Positions 25,493 through 35,240 of a DNA stretch of 40,827 nucleotides are shown one piece after another (within the stretch, counting starts at the first letter, position 1; every line of letters begins with the position of its first letter). The stretch spans positions 1-40,827 of the forward strand of contig JAIYAU010000040.1 of assembly GCA_027488865.1 (NCBI GenBank), in the 5' to 3' direction. A program made the position numbers and the translations under genes. Origin of the DNA: Cytophagaceae bacterium (GTDB lineage: Bacteria; Bacteroidota; Bacteroidia; Cytophagales; UBA9547). Under the pieces are notes generated by a model. It saw only the letters and a program-made list of their open reading frames with translations, was not told the DNA's origin and searched no databases.

Positions 25493-28400
25493 ATGCTGAA
25501 TCATGTTATTTTATTTTCCATCAAAAACAAGTTATTAATTGGTGTATTAATACTGGGCTTGATAGGAGTAGGTTCTTATTCTTTAAGTCAATTACCGATA
25601 GATGCGGTACCCGACATAACCAATAATCAAGTACAAATAATTACAGTATCACCCTCCTTGGCTGCACAAGAGGTGGAGCGTATGATTACTGCTCCAGTTG
25701 AAATGGCCATGCGAACGATTCCAGAAATTGTGGAAATGCGCTCATTTTCAAGATTTGGGTTGTCAATGGTCACTATCGTATTTAAAGAAACAACTGACAT
25801 TTATTGGGCAAGACAACAAGTGAACGAAAGGCTAAGTACAGCCTTAGAAATGATACCAAATGAAGCAGGAAGACCTGCTTTAGCTCCAGTCACTACTGGC
25901 CTAGGTGAAATTTATCAATATGTCATTAGAGCTAAAAAGGGATATGAAGGTAATTATGACCAAGTAAAATTGCGTACCCTCCAAGATTGGTTGGTAAGAA
26001 GGTCGCTGTTGGGTACAGAAGGTGTAGCAGACGTAAGTGCCTTTGGTGGTTATCTCAAGCAATATGAGGTAGCTGTAGATCCTTCTGTGCTTAAAAGCAT
26101 GAATTTAACTTTGGGGGACGTTTTTAATGCGCTAAATAAAAGTAATCAAAATGCGGGTGGTGCCTATATTGCCAAAGAGCACAATGCTTATTTTATAAGA
26201 ACTGAAGGATTAACAAAAAATATTGTAGATATAGAATCTATCGTGGTGGCGGTTACGCCAAATGGTATACCCATATTGGTTAAAGACATTGCAAAAGTAC
26301 AATATGGACATGCTATACGATATGGTGCAGCTACAAGCAATGATGACGGTGAAGTGGTGGCTGCGGTAGTAATGATGTTAAAAGGTGAAAACTCAGCCAA
26401 AGTAATAAGAAATGTTAAAGCTAAAATTAGTGAGATTCAAAAAAACTTACCAGAAGGTGTAGAAATTGTTCCTTTTCTTGATCGTACAAAACTTGTTAAT
26501 AATGCAATTTACACCGTTTCTAAAAATCTTATCGAAGGGGCTTTAATTGTAATTTTTGTGTTGGTGTTAATGTTAGGAAATATCCGCGCTGGCCTAATTG
26601 TGGCATCGGTTATTCCATTAGCCATGTTATTTGCTATTTGGATGATGTATATTTTTGGAATTTCTGGAAACCTAATGAGTTTAGGAGCTATAGATTTTGG
26701 CTTAATTGTGGACGGGGCTGTAATTATAGTGGAGGCAACCATGCATCATCTTTTGTTAGCTCAAAATAATCGCCGCTATTCTCAAGTTGAAATGGACAAT
26801 GAGGTATATCTTTCTTCTAGTAAAATAAGAAACTCTGCTGCCTTTGGTGAGCTAATAATTCTTATAGTTTACTTACCTATTTTAGCTTTGGGTGGTACTG
26901 AGGGTAAGATGTTTAAGCCAATGGCCGAAACAGTAATATTTGCAATTGCAGGAGCATTTATACTATCACTTACTTACGTGCCCATGGCAACAGCACTTTT
27001 TTTGAGTAAAAGTATCTCCACTAAAAAATCATTTTCAGAACATTTAATCTCATTTTTTCAAAAAATTTACACGCCAGTTATATCCTTAGCCCTTAGGGGT
27101 AAACTTTGGGTACTTGGTGCTACTGCCACCCTCTTGGTTTTGTCCATATTCTTATTAAGTTCATTGGGAGGGGAGTTTATTCCTACCTTGGAAGAGGGTG
27201 ATTTTGCAGTAGAAACGAGGGTGCTCACTGGGAGTTCGTTAGAGGAAACCGTAAATGCGACATTAAAAGCCGCTAAAATATTAAGAAAATTTCCAGAGGT
27301 TAAAGAAGTAATTGCCAAAATCGGCTCTGGGGAAATTCCAACTGATCCTATGCCTATAGAGGCGGCGGATTTAATGATTGTTTTAAAAGACAAGGATGAA
27401 TGGGTGAGTGCTCACAATAGAGAAGAATTGGCGAATAAAATGAGCGCTGCTTTAGAAGAAATACCGGGCGTAACTTTTGGATTTCAGCAGCCTATCCAAA
27501 TGCGATTTAATGAACTAATGACTGGGGCTAAACAAGATGTAGCTTTAAAAATATATGGAGAAGACCTTGAGGAGCTTACCAAGTTGGCTCATCAGGTTGG
27601 AGCTTTGGCTAATAAAGTAGAAGGTGTTAATGATATTTACATTGAAAAAATGATAGGATTGCCTCAAATTGTGGTAAAAATTGATCAAGATAGGTTGGCA
27701 AAATATGGTCTTCATGTGAAAGATATTAATAATACCGTGGAGATGGCATTTGCTGGCAAGGCCACAGGTGTAATTTTTGAAGACGAAAAAAGGTTTGATT
27801 TGGTAGTAAGATTACCAGAAGCCAACAGACAAAATCTTCAAGATTTGAAAAAGCTTTCTGTTGTAAATGAAAATGGTTCACAAATTCCATTGGAACAAGT
27901 TGCTAACGTGGTTATAGAAACAGGGCCCAATCAAATTCAAAGGGATGAAGGGAAAAGACGTATTATTGTAGCCTTTAATGTGCGGGAAATAGATGTACAA
28001 ACTGTAGTTGAAAACCTAAAAGCACAGATAGATAATAATATAAAGTTTAAACCTGGCTACTCTGTCACTTACGGTGGGCAATTTCAAAACTTGGTAGATG
28101 CCAAGGCAAGGCTAAATATTGCCCTGCCGATTGCACTTTTATTAATTCTGATTTTATTATATTTCACTTTTAATTCTGTACGGCAATCGTTAATAATTTT
28201 TGCATCTATTCCATTGTCGGCTATCGGTGGTATTTGGATTTTGTGGCTTCGAGATATGCCATTTAGTATTTCGGCGGGGATAGGTTTTATTGCTCTTTTT
28301 GGTGTTTCTGTTTTAAATGGGATTGTGCTAATGGCGGAATTTAATCGAATAAGAAATGAGGGAGTTTCTGATTTAGAGCAAGTTGTAGTACTAGGTGCTA

Positions 28401-28615
28401 CAATAAGACTGAGACCAATCTTGATGACTGCTTTGGTAGCTTCATTAGGCTTTTTGCCTATGGCACTTTCTGGTGGGTCGGGTGCGGAGGTTCAAAAACC
28501 TTTGGCAACTGTGGTGATTGGGGGTCTTATTACTGCTACCATACTTACTCTTGTTATTTTGCCAATTCTATATGTTTTGGTTGAATCTAAATTTTCAAAA
28601 AAGAATATTATTTAA
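25493..28615 (+). CDS. CzcA/CusA-family heavy-metal efflux RND transporter
   Basis: A 1040-residue inner-membrane proton/cation antiporter of full RND length. The N-terminus has a membrane helix followed by LSQLPIDAVPDITNNQVQI, typical of the heavy-metal efflux (HME) group. Transmembrane helix 4 carries AIDFGLIVDGAVIIVEA, with Asp401, Asp407 and Glu414 matching the three residues essential in CzcA (Asp402, Asp408, Glu415). The pore-domain stretch IQMRFNELMTGAKQDVALKI and the late FALFGVSVLNGIVLMAEFNR-like helix are also present. It exports divalent or monovalent heavy metal ions, but substrate (Co/Zn/Cd or Cu/Ag) cannot be fixed by eye. The adaptor gene follows after 12 bases. There is no C-terminal outer-membrane-factor fusion and no such gene nearby. 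Confidence 0.92.
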   Translation: MLNHVILFSIKNKLLIGVLILGLIGVGSYSLSQLPIDAVPDITNNQVQIITVSPSLAAQEVERMITAPVEMAMRTIPEIVEMRSFSRFGLSMVTIVFKETTDIYWARQQVNERLSTALEMIPNEAGRPALAPVTTGLGEIYQYVIRAKKGYEGNYDQVKLRTLQDWLVRRSLLGTEGVADVSAFGGYLKQYEVAVDPSVLKSMNLTLGDVFNALNKSNQNAGGAYIAKEHNAYFIRTEGLTKNIVDIESIVVAVTPNGIPILVKDIAKVQYGHAIRYGAATSNDDGEVVAAVVMMLKGENSAKVIRNVKAKISEIQKNLPEGVEIVPFLDRTKLVNNAIYTVSKNLIEGALIVIFVLVLMLGNIRAGLIVASVIPLAMLFAIWMMYIFGISGNLMSLGAIDFGLIVDGAVIIVEATMHHLLLAQNNRRYSQVEMDNEVYLSSSKIRNSAAFGELIILIVYLPILALGGTEGKMFKPMAETVIFAIAGAFILSLTYVPMATALFLSKSISTKKSFSEHLISFFQKIYTPVISLALRGKLWVLGATATLLVLSIFLLSSLGGEFIPTLEEGDFAVETRVLTGSSLEETVNATLKAAKILRKFPEVKEVIAKIGSGEIPTDPMPIEAADLMIVLKDKDEWVSAHNREELANKMSAALEEIPGVTFGFQQPIQMRFNELMTGAKQDVALKIYGEDLEELTKLAHQVGALANKVEGVNDIYIEKMIGLPQIVVKIDQDRLAKYGLHVKDINNTVEMAFAGKATGVIFEDEKRFDLVVRLPEANRQNLQDLKKLSVVNENGSQIPLEQVANVVIETGPNQIQRDEGKRRIIVAFNVREIDVQTVVENLKAQIDNNIKFKPGYSVTYGGQFQNLVDAKARLNIALPIALLLILILLYFTFNSVRQSLIIFASIPLSAIGGIWILWLRDMPFSISAGIGFIALFGVSVLNGIVLMAEFNRIRNEGVSDLEQVVVLGATIRLRPILMTALVASLGFLPMALSGGSGAEVQKPLATVVIGGLITATILTLVILPILYVLVESKFSKKNII

Positions 28616-28627
28616 TACCACTCAATC

Positions 28628-29749
28628 ATGAGATTAATAATTGTAATACTTGTTTTGTTAATATCCTGTACCAAAAAGGAGGCAGTTAAGGAGCAAGAGA
28701 ACCAAGCCAACTCTCAATTGGTTATGTTATCGGCCAAACAAGCTCAAAACGTAAACATTGGGTTGTGTAAAATTGAAAATAGACCAATCAGTCGTGAAAT
28801 TGCAGTAAACGGAATGCTACATGTCCCTCCACAAAATTTAGTAAGCATAACAGCTGTAGGTGGAGGATTTATTGAAAACACCTCCCTTTTACCAGGCTCT
28901 AAAGTGTACAAAGGTCAAACTATTGTAAGCATCCATAACCCAGAATACATAACCTTACAACAAGATTATATTGAAGCCAAAAATAAGTTGGAATACCTCG
29001 AACTCGAATTTCAACGACAAGAAACACTTTCTACACAAAATATTACCTCCGCCCAAGCACTTCAATCGAGTACGGCTGACTACAAAACAATTAAAACCAA
29101 GGTAAAAGCACTAGCAGTAAGATTAAAGGCGTTTGGTTTTGATCCTAACACTGTTAATATGGACAATATTACACAAAATCTTTCTATTAAATCACCAATT
29201 AATGGTTACGTAACTAAGGTAAATGTTAATATTGGGAAATTTGTCAACCCAACTGATGTTCTATTTGAAATTGCCAACACCCAACATTTACATATAGAAC
29301 TTAACGTTTTCGAGAAAGATATTTCATTTCTGCAAAAGGGGCAAAAAATATTAGTTGGTCTTCCAGATGGCTCAAAACAACGAAAGGCCTACATTCATTT
29401 AATAGGCAGAGAAATTGCTGCGGATAGGACAATAGCCGTGCATGCGCACCTTGAGAAGGAGGATACAGAATTAATACCTGGCATGTACGTAAAGGCACTT
29501 ATTGAAAGTGGAAATAAGCAGACCTTTTGCCTCCCAGACGAAGCAATTTGTTTTTCAAATAACACCAAAATTATTTTTGTTAAAAGAGATAAAAATATTT
29601 ACGAGGCAATTCAAGTGGTTACAGGAGATTCCGATAAAGGCTATACCGAAATTATCATAGACAAGAACAATGAACTTTTAAATGCACAAATTGTGTGTAA
29701 AGGCAATTATAGTCTTCTTGCTAAAAAAGATAATGTGGACGAAGAATAA
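28628..29749 (+). CDS. Efflux RND periplasmic adaptor (CzcB/CusB-type), lipoprotein
   Basis: A 373-residue membrane-fusion protein. A short lipoprotein signal ends in LLISC with Cys14 as the lipid site. Then come a beta-barrel strand (SREIAVNGMLHV), a lipoyl-like half (GGFIENTSLLPGSKVYKGQ), a helical hairpin (about 110-170, QQDYIEAKNKLEYLELEFQR), the second lipoyl half (SPINGYVTKVNVNIGKFV) and the beta-barrel and membrane-proximal part to the end. It bridges the RND pump and an outer-membrane channel. No N-terminal metal-binding or C-terminal CusB-like extension is seen. It is the second gene of the operon. The outer-membrane factor must be encoded elsewhere. Confidence 0.88.
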   Translation: MRLIIVILVLLISCTKKEAVKEQENQANSQLVMLSAKQAQNVNIGLCKIENRPISREIAVNGMLHVPPQNLVSITAVGGGFIENTSLLPGSKVYKGQTIVSIHNPEYITLQQDYIEAKNKLEYLELEFQRQETLSTQNITSAQALQSSTADYKTIKTKVKALAVRLKAFGFDPNTVNMDNITQNLSIKSPINGYVTKVNVNIGKFVNPTDVLFEIANTQHLHIELNVFEKDISFLQKGQKILVGLPDGSKQRKAYIHLIGREIAADRTIAVHAHLEKEDTELIPGMYVKALIESGNKQTFCLPDEAICFSNNTKIIFVKRDKNIYEAIQVVTGDSDKGYTEIIIDKNNELLNAQIVCKGNYSLLAKKDNVDEE

Positions 29750-29860
29750 GGCAATTTTTTAAATTAGTTGGTGCGCTGTGCATTTTATAAAAGAAGTTAT
29801 TTTACTTATTTTTTATTTTAGAATATGTCTATAAAATATTTTAAATCAGATATATATAAA

Positions 29861-29908
29861 TTAATGTTAAAACATTTAATGTTTTAACAAACTATTTGAT
29901 TAGTTTTG
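29861..29908 (+). promoter_or_regulatory. YceI promoter with palindromic operator
   Basis: TGTTAAAACAT (29865-29875), three bases, ATGTTTTAACA (29879-29889) form a perfect 11-base inverted repeat. TTAATGTT also recurs directly at 29861 and 29876, 15 bases apart. The exact -7 element TAGTTTTG is at 29901-29908, so the palindrome covers the -33 region and a bound protein would probably repress. The ATG follows at 29945. Confidence 0.6.
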
Positions 29909-29944
29909 GAGTTATTATAGTATTAACCGTAAAATTTTAAAATA

Positions 29945-30475
29945 ATGGCAACAACGAATTGGTCAATTGACCCAGTACATTCAGAAGTACAATTTAAAGT
30001 AAAGCATTTGGTAATTTCTACCGTAACAGGCTCATTTACTAAATTCTCAGGGCATGTTACAACTGAGAAGGATGATTTTGACAACGCTCAAGTAACTTTT
30101 TCCATTGATGTGGATAGCATTAACACAAATAATGTTGATCGTGATAATCACCTTAAAAGCGATGATTTTTTCTCAGCTGATAAATTTCCTTCAATTACCT
30201 TAGCTGACGGTAAACTTAAAAAGCTTACTGATGATAAGTATGAACTGCATGGTAATTTTACTATACGGGACGTTACAAAACCAATTGATCTTCAAGTAGT
30301 TTATGGTGGCACAGCGACCGATCCTTGGGGCAACGTAAAAGCAGGTTTTGAAGTAACTGGTTCAATAAATAGAAAAGATTTTGGATTAGCTTGGTCTGCT
30401 GCCACGGAAGCAGGTGGATTAGTAGTAGCCGATGAAATTAAACTTAACATTAATATTGAGCTTGCAAGAGGTTAA
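29945..30475 (+). CDS. YceI family lipid-binding-like protein
   Basis: A 176-residue protein of normal YceI length. It begins TNWSIDPVHSEVQFKVKHL, the family opening, and continues with FDNAQVTFSIDVDSINT, RDNHLKSDDFFSADKFPSI and GNFTIRDVTKPI, ending with a KDFGLAWSA strand. YceI proteins form a lipocalin-like barrel that binds long-chain isoprenoid lipids; some respond to base or stress. There is no signal peptide, so this one is predicted to be cytosolic, as in many Bacteroidota. It is a single-gene unit with a palindromic promoter and its own terminator. Confidence 0.92.
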   Translation: MATTNWSIDPVHSEVQFKVKHLVISTVTGSFTKFSGHVTTEKDDFDNAQVTFSIDVDSINTNNVDRDNHLKSDDFFSADKFPSITLADGKLKKLTDDKYELHGNFTIRDVTKPIDLQVVYGGTATDPWGNVKAGFEVTGSINRKDFGLAWSAATEAGGLVVADEIKLNINIELARG

Positions 30476-30489
30476 TAGACAAATGGAAT

Positions 30490-30517
30490 AAAATGCTGGT
30501 ATGCTTGCCAGCATTTT
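30490..30517 (+). terminator. Terminator of the YceI gene
   Basis: AAAATGCTGG (30490-30499) pairs exactly with CCAGCATTTT (30508-30517) around an eight-base loop. The T-rich 3' arm can act as the U run. It starts 15 bases after the stop. Confidence 0.7.
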
Positions 30518-30771
30518 GGTTCTTTTGCTCCACAACGAGCTAATTTTTTTGACATTTACAAATCATACATTTTAACAATGGACGTTAAAAAGTAATAACA
30601 TTTTTTGAAGTTCACAACCTATTGATAAGTCCTGTACATACTATTCTAGTTATAATTTGATAAAATTCAATTTTAATACAATTTAACTACACCAGACCTG
30701 TCATCAATTTTCCTTTCGCGTACTAATAGTTGCTACTAAGTTAGATATTAGTATATATCAATGAATGAACG

Positions 30772-30779
30772 TATATTTG
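30772..30779 (+). promoter_or_regulatory. Promoter element TATATTTG of the porP-porE-suf operon
   Basis: An exact TAnnTTTG element 90 bases before the GTG start at 30870. It is the only good promoter seen before the whole run of genes to 38564. Confidence 0.5.
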
Positions 30780-30869
30780 CATTAATTTGTGTGTATTAAG
30801 TAGTTTTAAGTGTTATTTTTCAACATTTAAAAAATAACTAACACCTTAAGAATTAGTACCAACATATTT

Positions 30870-31940
30870 GTGAATAAAAATATATTAGATCTGAACAGAT
30901 TATTAATTAAGCTTTTAACAACATCGTTATTGATTTTATGGTCAATAGTCGGTTGTCACTCACAAGAGGCTCAGTTTTCACAATTTTACGTTTCTTCGTT
31001 ATACCTCAACCCAGCTTTAGCAGGGCAAGAAGGCCAAATGACCTTCATATCCAATTATCGCACCCAATGGCGCAGCATAATTAACCCATTCGTTTCTAAT
31101 CAATTATCTTTTATTTATCCGCTCAAAACCAAAGAAATGTTCCATAACCATAAGGGGGGACTTGGAGCGTCGGTTTTTAGTGATCGTGCTGGAGATGGTA
31201 GCTTAAGAACAAATGGATTTAACGTTACGGCTGCATATAACCTAGAGTTAGCTGAGAGTAGCTACCATTTCTTTGCATTTGGGCTACATTTGGGTTTTAT
31301 GCAAAAAAGCATCGATTTCACCAATCTGCAGTGGGGCGTTCAATATAACCCATACCTTGGCTTCGATGCCAATATTGCACCTAATGAAAATAACGTTATT
31401 ACTACCAAACTTTATCCAGATGTGGCCGCCGGAATGATGTGGTATTATAATGGTTCAAAGGATTATTCTGAAAGTAACTTGAGTGCTTTTATGGGCGTTT
31501 CTGGTTATCATCTAAATCAACCAAACGAATCATTAATAAAAAATCAACCGTCTAAGTTGCCAATCTTGTTAAGGGTACATGGAGGGTTGGAATATAAAAT
31601 TGGTGAACGAATGTTTGTTGGGCCTAATTTTTTATATGCCAATCAAAAACAGGCTTCACAAATTAACGCCGGATTATATTTAGCCTTTAAAATGATTGAT
31701 AAACAAGATGGTATGTTTGCCAATGGTAAATTTTCCTTGGGGGGCTGGTATAGGTTAGGAGATGCATATATTGCTTCTGCAGGGTTTTTAACCAATTATT
31801 ATCAATTGGGCTTTAGTTATGACATCAATTCATCTAACTTGCGTTATGCCACAGGAGGTCGTGGCGCATATGAAATATCTTTGGTTCTTAGAAAAATTAA
31901 AGATCAAAAACTAAAAAGATTCTCAACGCCACGCATTTAA
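30870..31940 (+). CDS. PorP/SprF-family T9SS outer-membrane protein
   Basis: A 356-residue protein starting at GTG; no in-frame ATG precedes the signal peptide, which ends near IVGCHSQ. The mature part opens AQFSQFYVSSLYLNPALAGQEG and NYRTQWRSI, the standard PorP/SprF signature. Beta strands and GGLGASVFSDRAGDG follow, a motif close to the family consensus. In the T9SS, PorP is an outer-membrane protein working with the PorK/N ring and PorE. The porE-like gene follows 16 bases later, the known partner. The signal sequence includes a Cys (GCHSQ), so a lipid-modified form is possible but less likely. Note the GTG start when comparing lengths. Confidence 0.87.
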   Translation: MNKNILDLNRLLIKLLTTSLLILWSIVGCHSQEAQFSQFYVSSLYLNPALAGQEGQMTFISNYRTQWRSIINPFVSNQLSFIYPLKTKEMFHNHKGGLGASVFSDRAGDGSLRTNGFNVTAAYNLELAESSYHFFAFGLHLGFMQKSIDFTNLQWGVQYNPYLGFDANIAPNENNVITTKLYPDVAAGMMWYYNGSKDYSESNLSAFMGVSGYHLNQPNESLIKNQPSKLPILLRVHGGLEYKIGERMFVGPNFLYANQKQASQINAGLYLAFKMIDKQDGMFANGKFSLGGWYRLGDAYIASAGFLTNYYQLGFSYDINSSNLRYATGGRGAYEISLVLRKIKDQKLKRFSTPRI

Positions 31941-31956
31941 CATTATTATTTTTAAA

Positions 31957-34398
31957 ATGTTACTAGGTAAAAACATACATAACGCAATACTTTTTAAGGG
32001 ATTAATATTTCTTATGAGTGGTCTTAATGTTGTTATTGCTCAAGTTAAAAAAGAACATCACCATAAGTCAGAAGAAATAACCATGGCCGACCGTTATTTT
32101 GCTAACGGTGATTATTACTTGGCTGAGAAGTATTATACTGAAGCACTAATTACTTTTAAAAATGATCCTTACGTACACTATAAGTTGGCTGAGAGCTGTA
32201 GATTCTTTTTTGATTATTTGAGAGCAGAGGAAAATTATGGGGTAGTGGTTGACTATATCAACAAAACATTCCATTCACACCACCATCACGATGAATATCC
32301 CCTAGCAAGGTACTGGTATGCCATGATGCAGAAAACCAACGGTAAGTACGACCTTGCACAAGGTAATTTTGAAGTTTTTCTAGAATCGTATAAGATAACC
32401 TTGCCTGAAGATGAACTTTTTAAGGAAAAGGCATTATTCGAGTATAATGGATGTGTCTTTGCTATTGACGAACTTAAAAAGCCAGTTAGAGATTTCAAAA
32501 TAGAAAATTTACCTAGTCCAGTTAATTCCGCCAATTCTGATTATTCCCCAGCCATTTATAAAAATGACACAAGTATCGTTATTACCTCCTCTAGAGAAGC
32601 TAGTCTTGGTACAGAAACATTTAATCGACTGGGGGAAAAATTTAGTGACAACTACGTTTTTGTGAAGAAAAATGAAAAATGGGAGCTTCACGAGCATACT
32701 GATGGATTTAACACCCTCAACTCAACTGCAAATGACGGTGCAGGAGCTTTTAACAGCACTAAAACGAAGTTCTATTTTACAAGATGTGATATCTCCAATA
32801 ATTATTCTGATGGTGAATGTGCCATTTATGTTTCAAAACTAGTTAAAAATAAATGGGCAGTGCCAACAAGGCTCAATGATAACATAAATTTTCCTAGTTA
32901 TTGGAATGCGCAACCTTCGCTTACCCCATCTGGTGATACAATGTATTTTGTATCTAAAAGGCCAGGAGGTAAAGGACTACACGATTTGTGGTATTCTTCA
33001 AAAAGGGGCGATAATGACAACTGGGGGCCAGCAGTTAATATCAAAGAGTTAAATACCCCTTATATTGACATGTCTCCAAATTATTACGCCAAAGAGCAAA
33101 CACTCTTTTTCTCCTCTAACGGGCACGAGGGTTTTGGTGGTTTGGATATATATCGAACTGCTAAAGGCGATAAAACTAAATTTGTAAATATGGGCCTGCC
33201 ATTTAACTCCAACAAAGATGATTTCTATTTCATCACTGGCGAAAATAAAGGATATTTGGCATCGAATAGGGACGGTGGCAAGGGCAACGACGACATATAC
33301 ACCTTTAATACCTTTAGCCTCGAGGCCCTAATTGCAGAAATTCCACTAGATTCCTTAGGGGATGCTAAAAGTTTTTCTGTCAATGGAAAAATGCTTTACG
33401 ATGATAATAAACAGCCAGCAGAAGATGTGGAGGTTTTTTTAAAAGACCAAGACGGCAACATTGTAAAAAAGACAAGAACTAATAAAGACGGAACTTTTAG
33501 ATTTGAAGGAAATCCTGGAGGCAAAGGCTACAAAATAGTATTGGCTCAAGAAGATCCTAGGCTTACTGCTGAGGTAGACTACTTGGTAGACGAGGTGGTA
33601 ACTAAAAAGTCCAATAAAATTGCTGCTAAATCAACTTTTGAGAATATTTATTTTGACTTTGATGAGCATCATCTGAGAGAAGAGGCCAAGAAAATTTTGG
33701 ATGAACTTTTTGATTTAATTCAAAAAAATCCAACATGCCAAATCGAAATGAACGCAAATACAGACAGTTTCGGTTCCAGCGAATATAATCAGAAATTATC
33801 TGAACAAAGAGGTGCAGCAGCTTCTGCATATCTTAAAAGAAAAGGACTCGATAACACTGCCATTGTTCAAGCTTTGGGCGAATCTAGCCCACTTTCTTCT
33901 AATGAAAATCCTATAGGAAGACAACTAAATAGACGTGTGGAATTTACAATCATTGGCGCTGATAATTTATCGTCTAAAGCTATGACCTATGTTACGGTTT
34001 TAGATGATAACTTAAATTCAATAGCTAAAAAATTCGGAATGACTGTAAATGAACTTAAGAAATTGAACGGATTAACAGGTAAAGAAATTAAACCTTTCAA
34101 AGCAATTAGGGTTAAATCTAACGGCACTAGTGTTTCACAAAATTCATTAGAAATGAGTAGCTCAGGAGAATTTGACAAATACAATAAAGAGTATGATGCC
34201 ATACCTGAAGCTAATATTGAAAATTTGGGGCAAGTTATTGAGGAAAATGGAGAAACATTCTATATCGTTCAGCCACAAAACACCTTGTATTCCATAGCCA
34301 AATACTTCAAAATGCAAGAAGAAGAACTTTTACAATTAAATAATCTTGAAAGCAACAAAATAAGCGTTGGGCAAAAATTAAAAATAAAAAAGCCTTAA
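31957..34398 (+). CDS. PorE-like OmpA protein with TPR, beta-propeller and two LysM domains
   Basis: An 813-residue periplasmic or outer-membrane-linked protein; the signal peptide ends VVIAQ near residue 29. In order: TPR-type helices (about 42-140), a PD40/WD40-type propeller (about 195-455, PSLTPSGDTMYFVSKRPGG and YLASNRDGGKGNDDIY), a carboxypeptidase-regulatory-like fold (about 473-545), an OmpA domain (about 563-665, IYFDFDEHHLREEA, NANTDSFGSSEYNQ, LSEQRG) and two LysM motifs (about 677-724 and 767-813). The first four match PorE, which anchors the T9SS to peptidoglycan. The two C-terminal LysM motifs add a second peptidoglycan-binding mode. His-rich stretches (KEHHHK, HSHHHHDE) lie in the N-terminal part. 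It follows PorP by 16 bases and precedes sufC by 26. Confidence 0.87.
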   Translation: MLLGKNIHNAILFKGLIFLMSGLNVVIAQVKKEHHHKSEEITMADRYFANGDYYLAEKYYTEALITFKNDPYVHYKLAESCRFFFDYLRAEENYGVVVDYINKTFHSHHHHDEYPLARYWYAMMQKTNGKYDLAQGNFEVFLESYKITLPEDELFKEKALFEYNGCVFAIDELKKPVRDFKIENLPSPVNSANSDYSPAIYKNDTSIVITSSREASLGTETFNRLGEKFSDNYVFVKKNEKWELHEHTDGFNTLNSTANDGAGAFNSTKTKFYFTRCDISNNYSDGECAIYVSKLVKNKWAVPTRLNDNINFPSYWNAQPSLTPSGDTMYFVSKRPGGKGLHDLWYSSKRGDNDNWGPAVNIKELNTPYIDMSPNYYAKEQTLFFSSNGHEGFGGLDIYRTAKGDKTKFVNMGLPFNSNKDDFYFITGENKGYLASNRDGGKGNDDIYTFNTFSLEALIAEIPLDSLGDAKSFSVNGKMLYDDNKQPAEDVEVFLKDQDGNIVKKTRTNKDGTFRFEGNPGGKGYKIVLAQEDPRLTAEVDYLVDEVVTKKSNKIAAKSTFENIYFDFDEHHLREEAKKILDELFDLIQKNPTCQIEMNANTDSFGSSEYNQKLSEQRGAAASAYLKRKGLDNTAIVQALGESSPLSSNENPIGRQLNRRVEFTIIGADNLSSKAMTYVTVLDDNLNSIAKKFGMTVNELKKLNGLTGKEIKPFKAIRVKSNGTSVSQNSLEMSSSGEFDKYNKEYDAIPEANIENLGQVIEENGETFYIVQPQNTLYSIAKYFKMQEEELLQLNNLESNKISVGQKLKIKKP

Positions 34399-34424
34399 TG
34401 TAAATAAAATTAATAACCACAATT

Positions 34425-35180
34425 ATGTTAAAAATAGATAATCTTCATGCCAATATAGGTGAAAAGGAAATATTAAAAGGACTCAATCTAGAAGTAAAAG
34501 CAGGAGAAGTACATGCTATCATGGGGCCAAATGGTGCTGGAAAATCCACGCTCTCTTCAGTGTTGGCTGGTAGATCGGATTATGATGTTACCGCAGGAAC
34601 TGTAGATTTTAGAGGTAAAAATTTATTAGATCTTTCTCCAGAAGATAGGGCAAGAGAAGGGGTGTTTATGGCATTTCAATATCCAATTGAAATACCAGGT
34701 GTAAGCACCACCAACTTTTTGAAAACTGCCGTAAATGAAGTAAGAAAATATAAAGGACAAGAACCGTTGGATGCAATATCTTTCCTCAATATGATGAAAG
34801 AAAAAATGAAATTGGTGCAAATTGACCAAGCACTTTTGAGTCGTTCTCTAAATGAAGGCTTTTCTGGTGGCGAGAAAAAGAGAAATGAAGTGTTTCAAAT
34901 GGCCATGTTAGATCCCAAATTAGCTATTTTGGACGAAACTGACTCTGGGCTTGACATCGACGCGCTAAGAATCGTTGCTAACGGGGTTAATTCCTTAAAA
35001 TCCAAAGACAATGCATTTATTGTTGTAACCCACTACCAACGTCTTTTGGATTATATCATTCCTGATTACGTACATGTTTTGTTCAATGGCAGAATAGTAA
35101 AATCTGGCACAAAGGAATTGGCCTTAGAATTGGAAGAAAAAGGTTATGATTGGATAAAAGAGGAGGTTGCATTAGGTTAA
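34425..35180 (+). CDS. sufC: SufC, Fe-S cluster assembly ATPase
   Basis: A 251-residue ABC-type ATPase of exact SufC length. Walker A is GPNGAGKSTLSSVLAG. The Q-loop region is FMAFQYPIEIPGVSTTNF, a SufC hallmark. The signature is LNEGFSGGEKKRNE. Walker B is LAILDETDSGLDIDALR, followed by the His switch in VVTHYQRLLDYI. SufC powers the SufBCD scaffold that builds Fe-S clusters. It is the first suf gene here; sufB, usually just upstream, is replaced by the PorE-like gene. sufD follows after 60 bases. Confidence 0.95.
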   Translation: MLKIDNLHANIGEKEILKGLNLEVKAGEVHAIMGPNGAGKSTLSSVLAGRSDYDVTAGTVDFRGKNLLDLSPEDRAREGVFMAFQYPIEIPGVSTTNFLKTAVNEVRKYKGQEPLDAISFLNMMKEKMKLVQIDQALLSRSLNEGFSGGEKKRNEVFQMAMLDPKLAILDETDSGLDIDALRIVANGVNSLKSKDNAFIVVTHYQRLLDYIIPDYVHVLFNGRIVKSGTKELALELEEKGYDWIKEEVALG

Positions 35181-35240
35181 TTTTGAAACTTAATAAATTA
35201 TATTCATTTCAAGAAACAACCAAAAAGCAATATAAATAAA

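Larger units (their letters stand above)
30476..30869. other. Intergenic region before the porP-porE-suf operon
   Basis: Apart from the YceI terminator at the left and a promoter element at 30772-30779, I see nothing coding. The right half is very AT-rich, with about 90 bases of leader between promoter and start codon. Confidence 0.5.
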
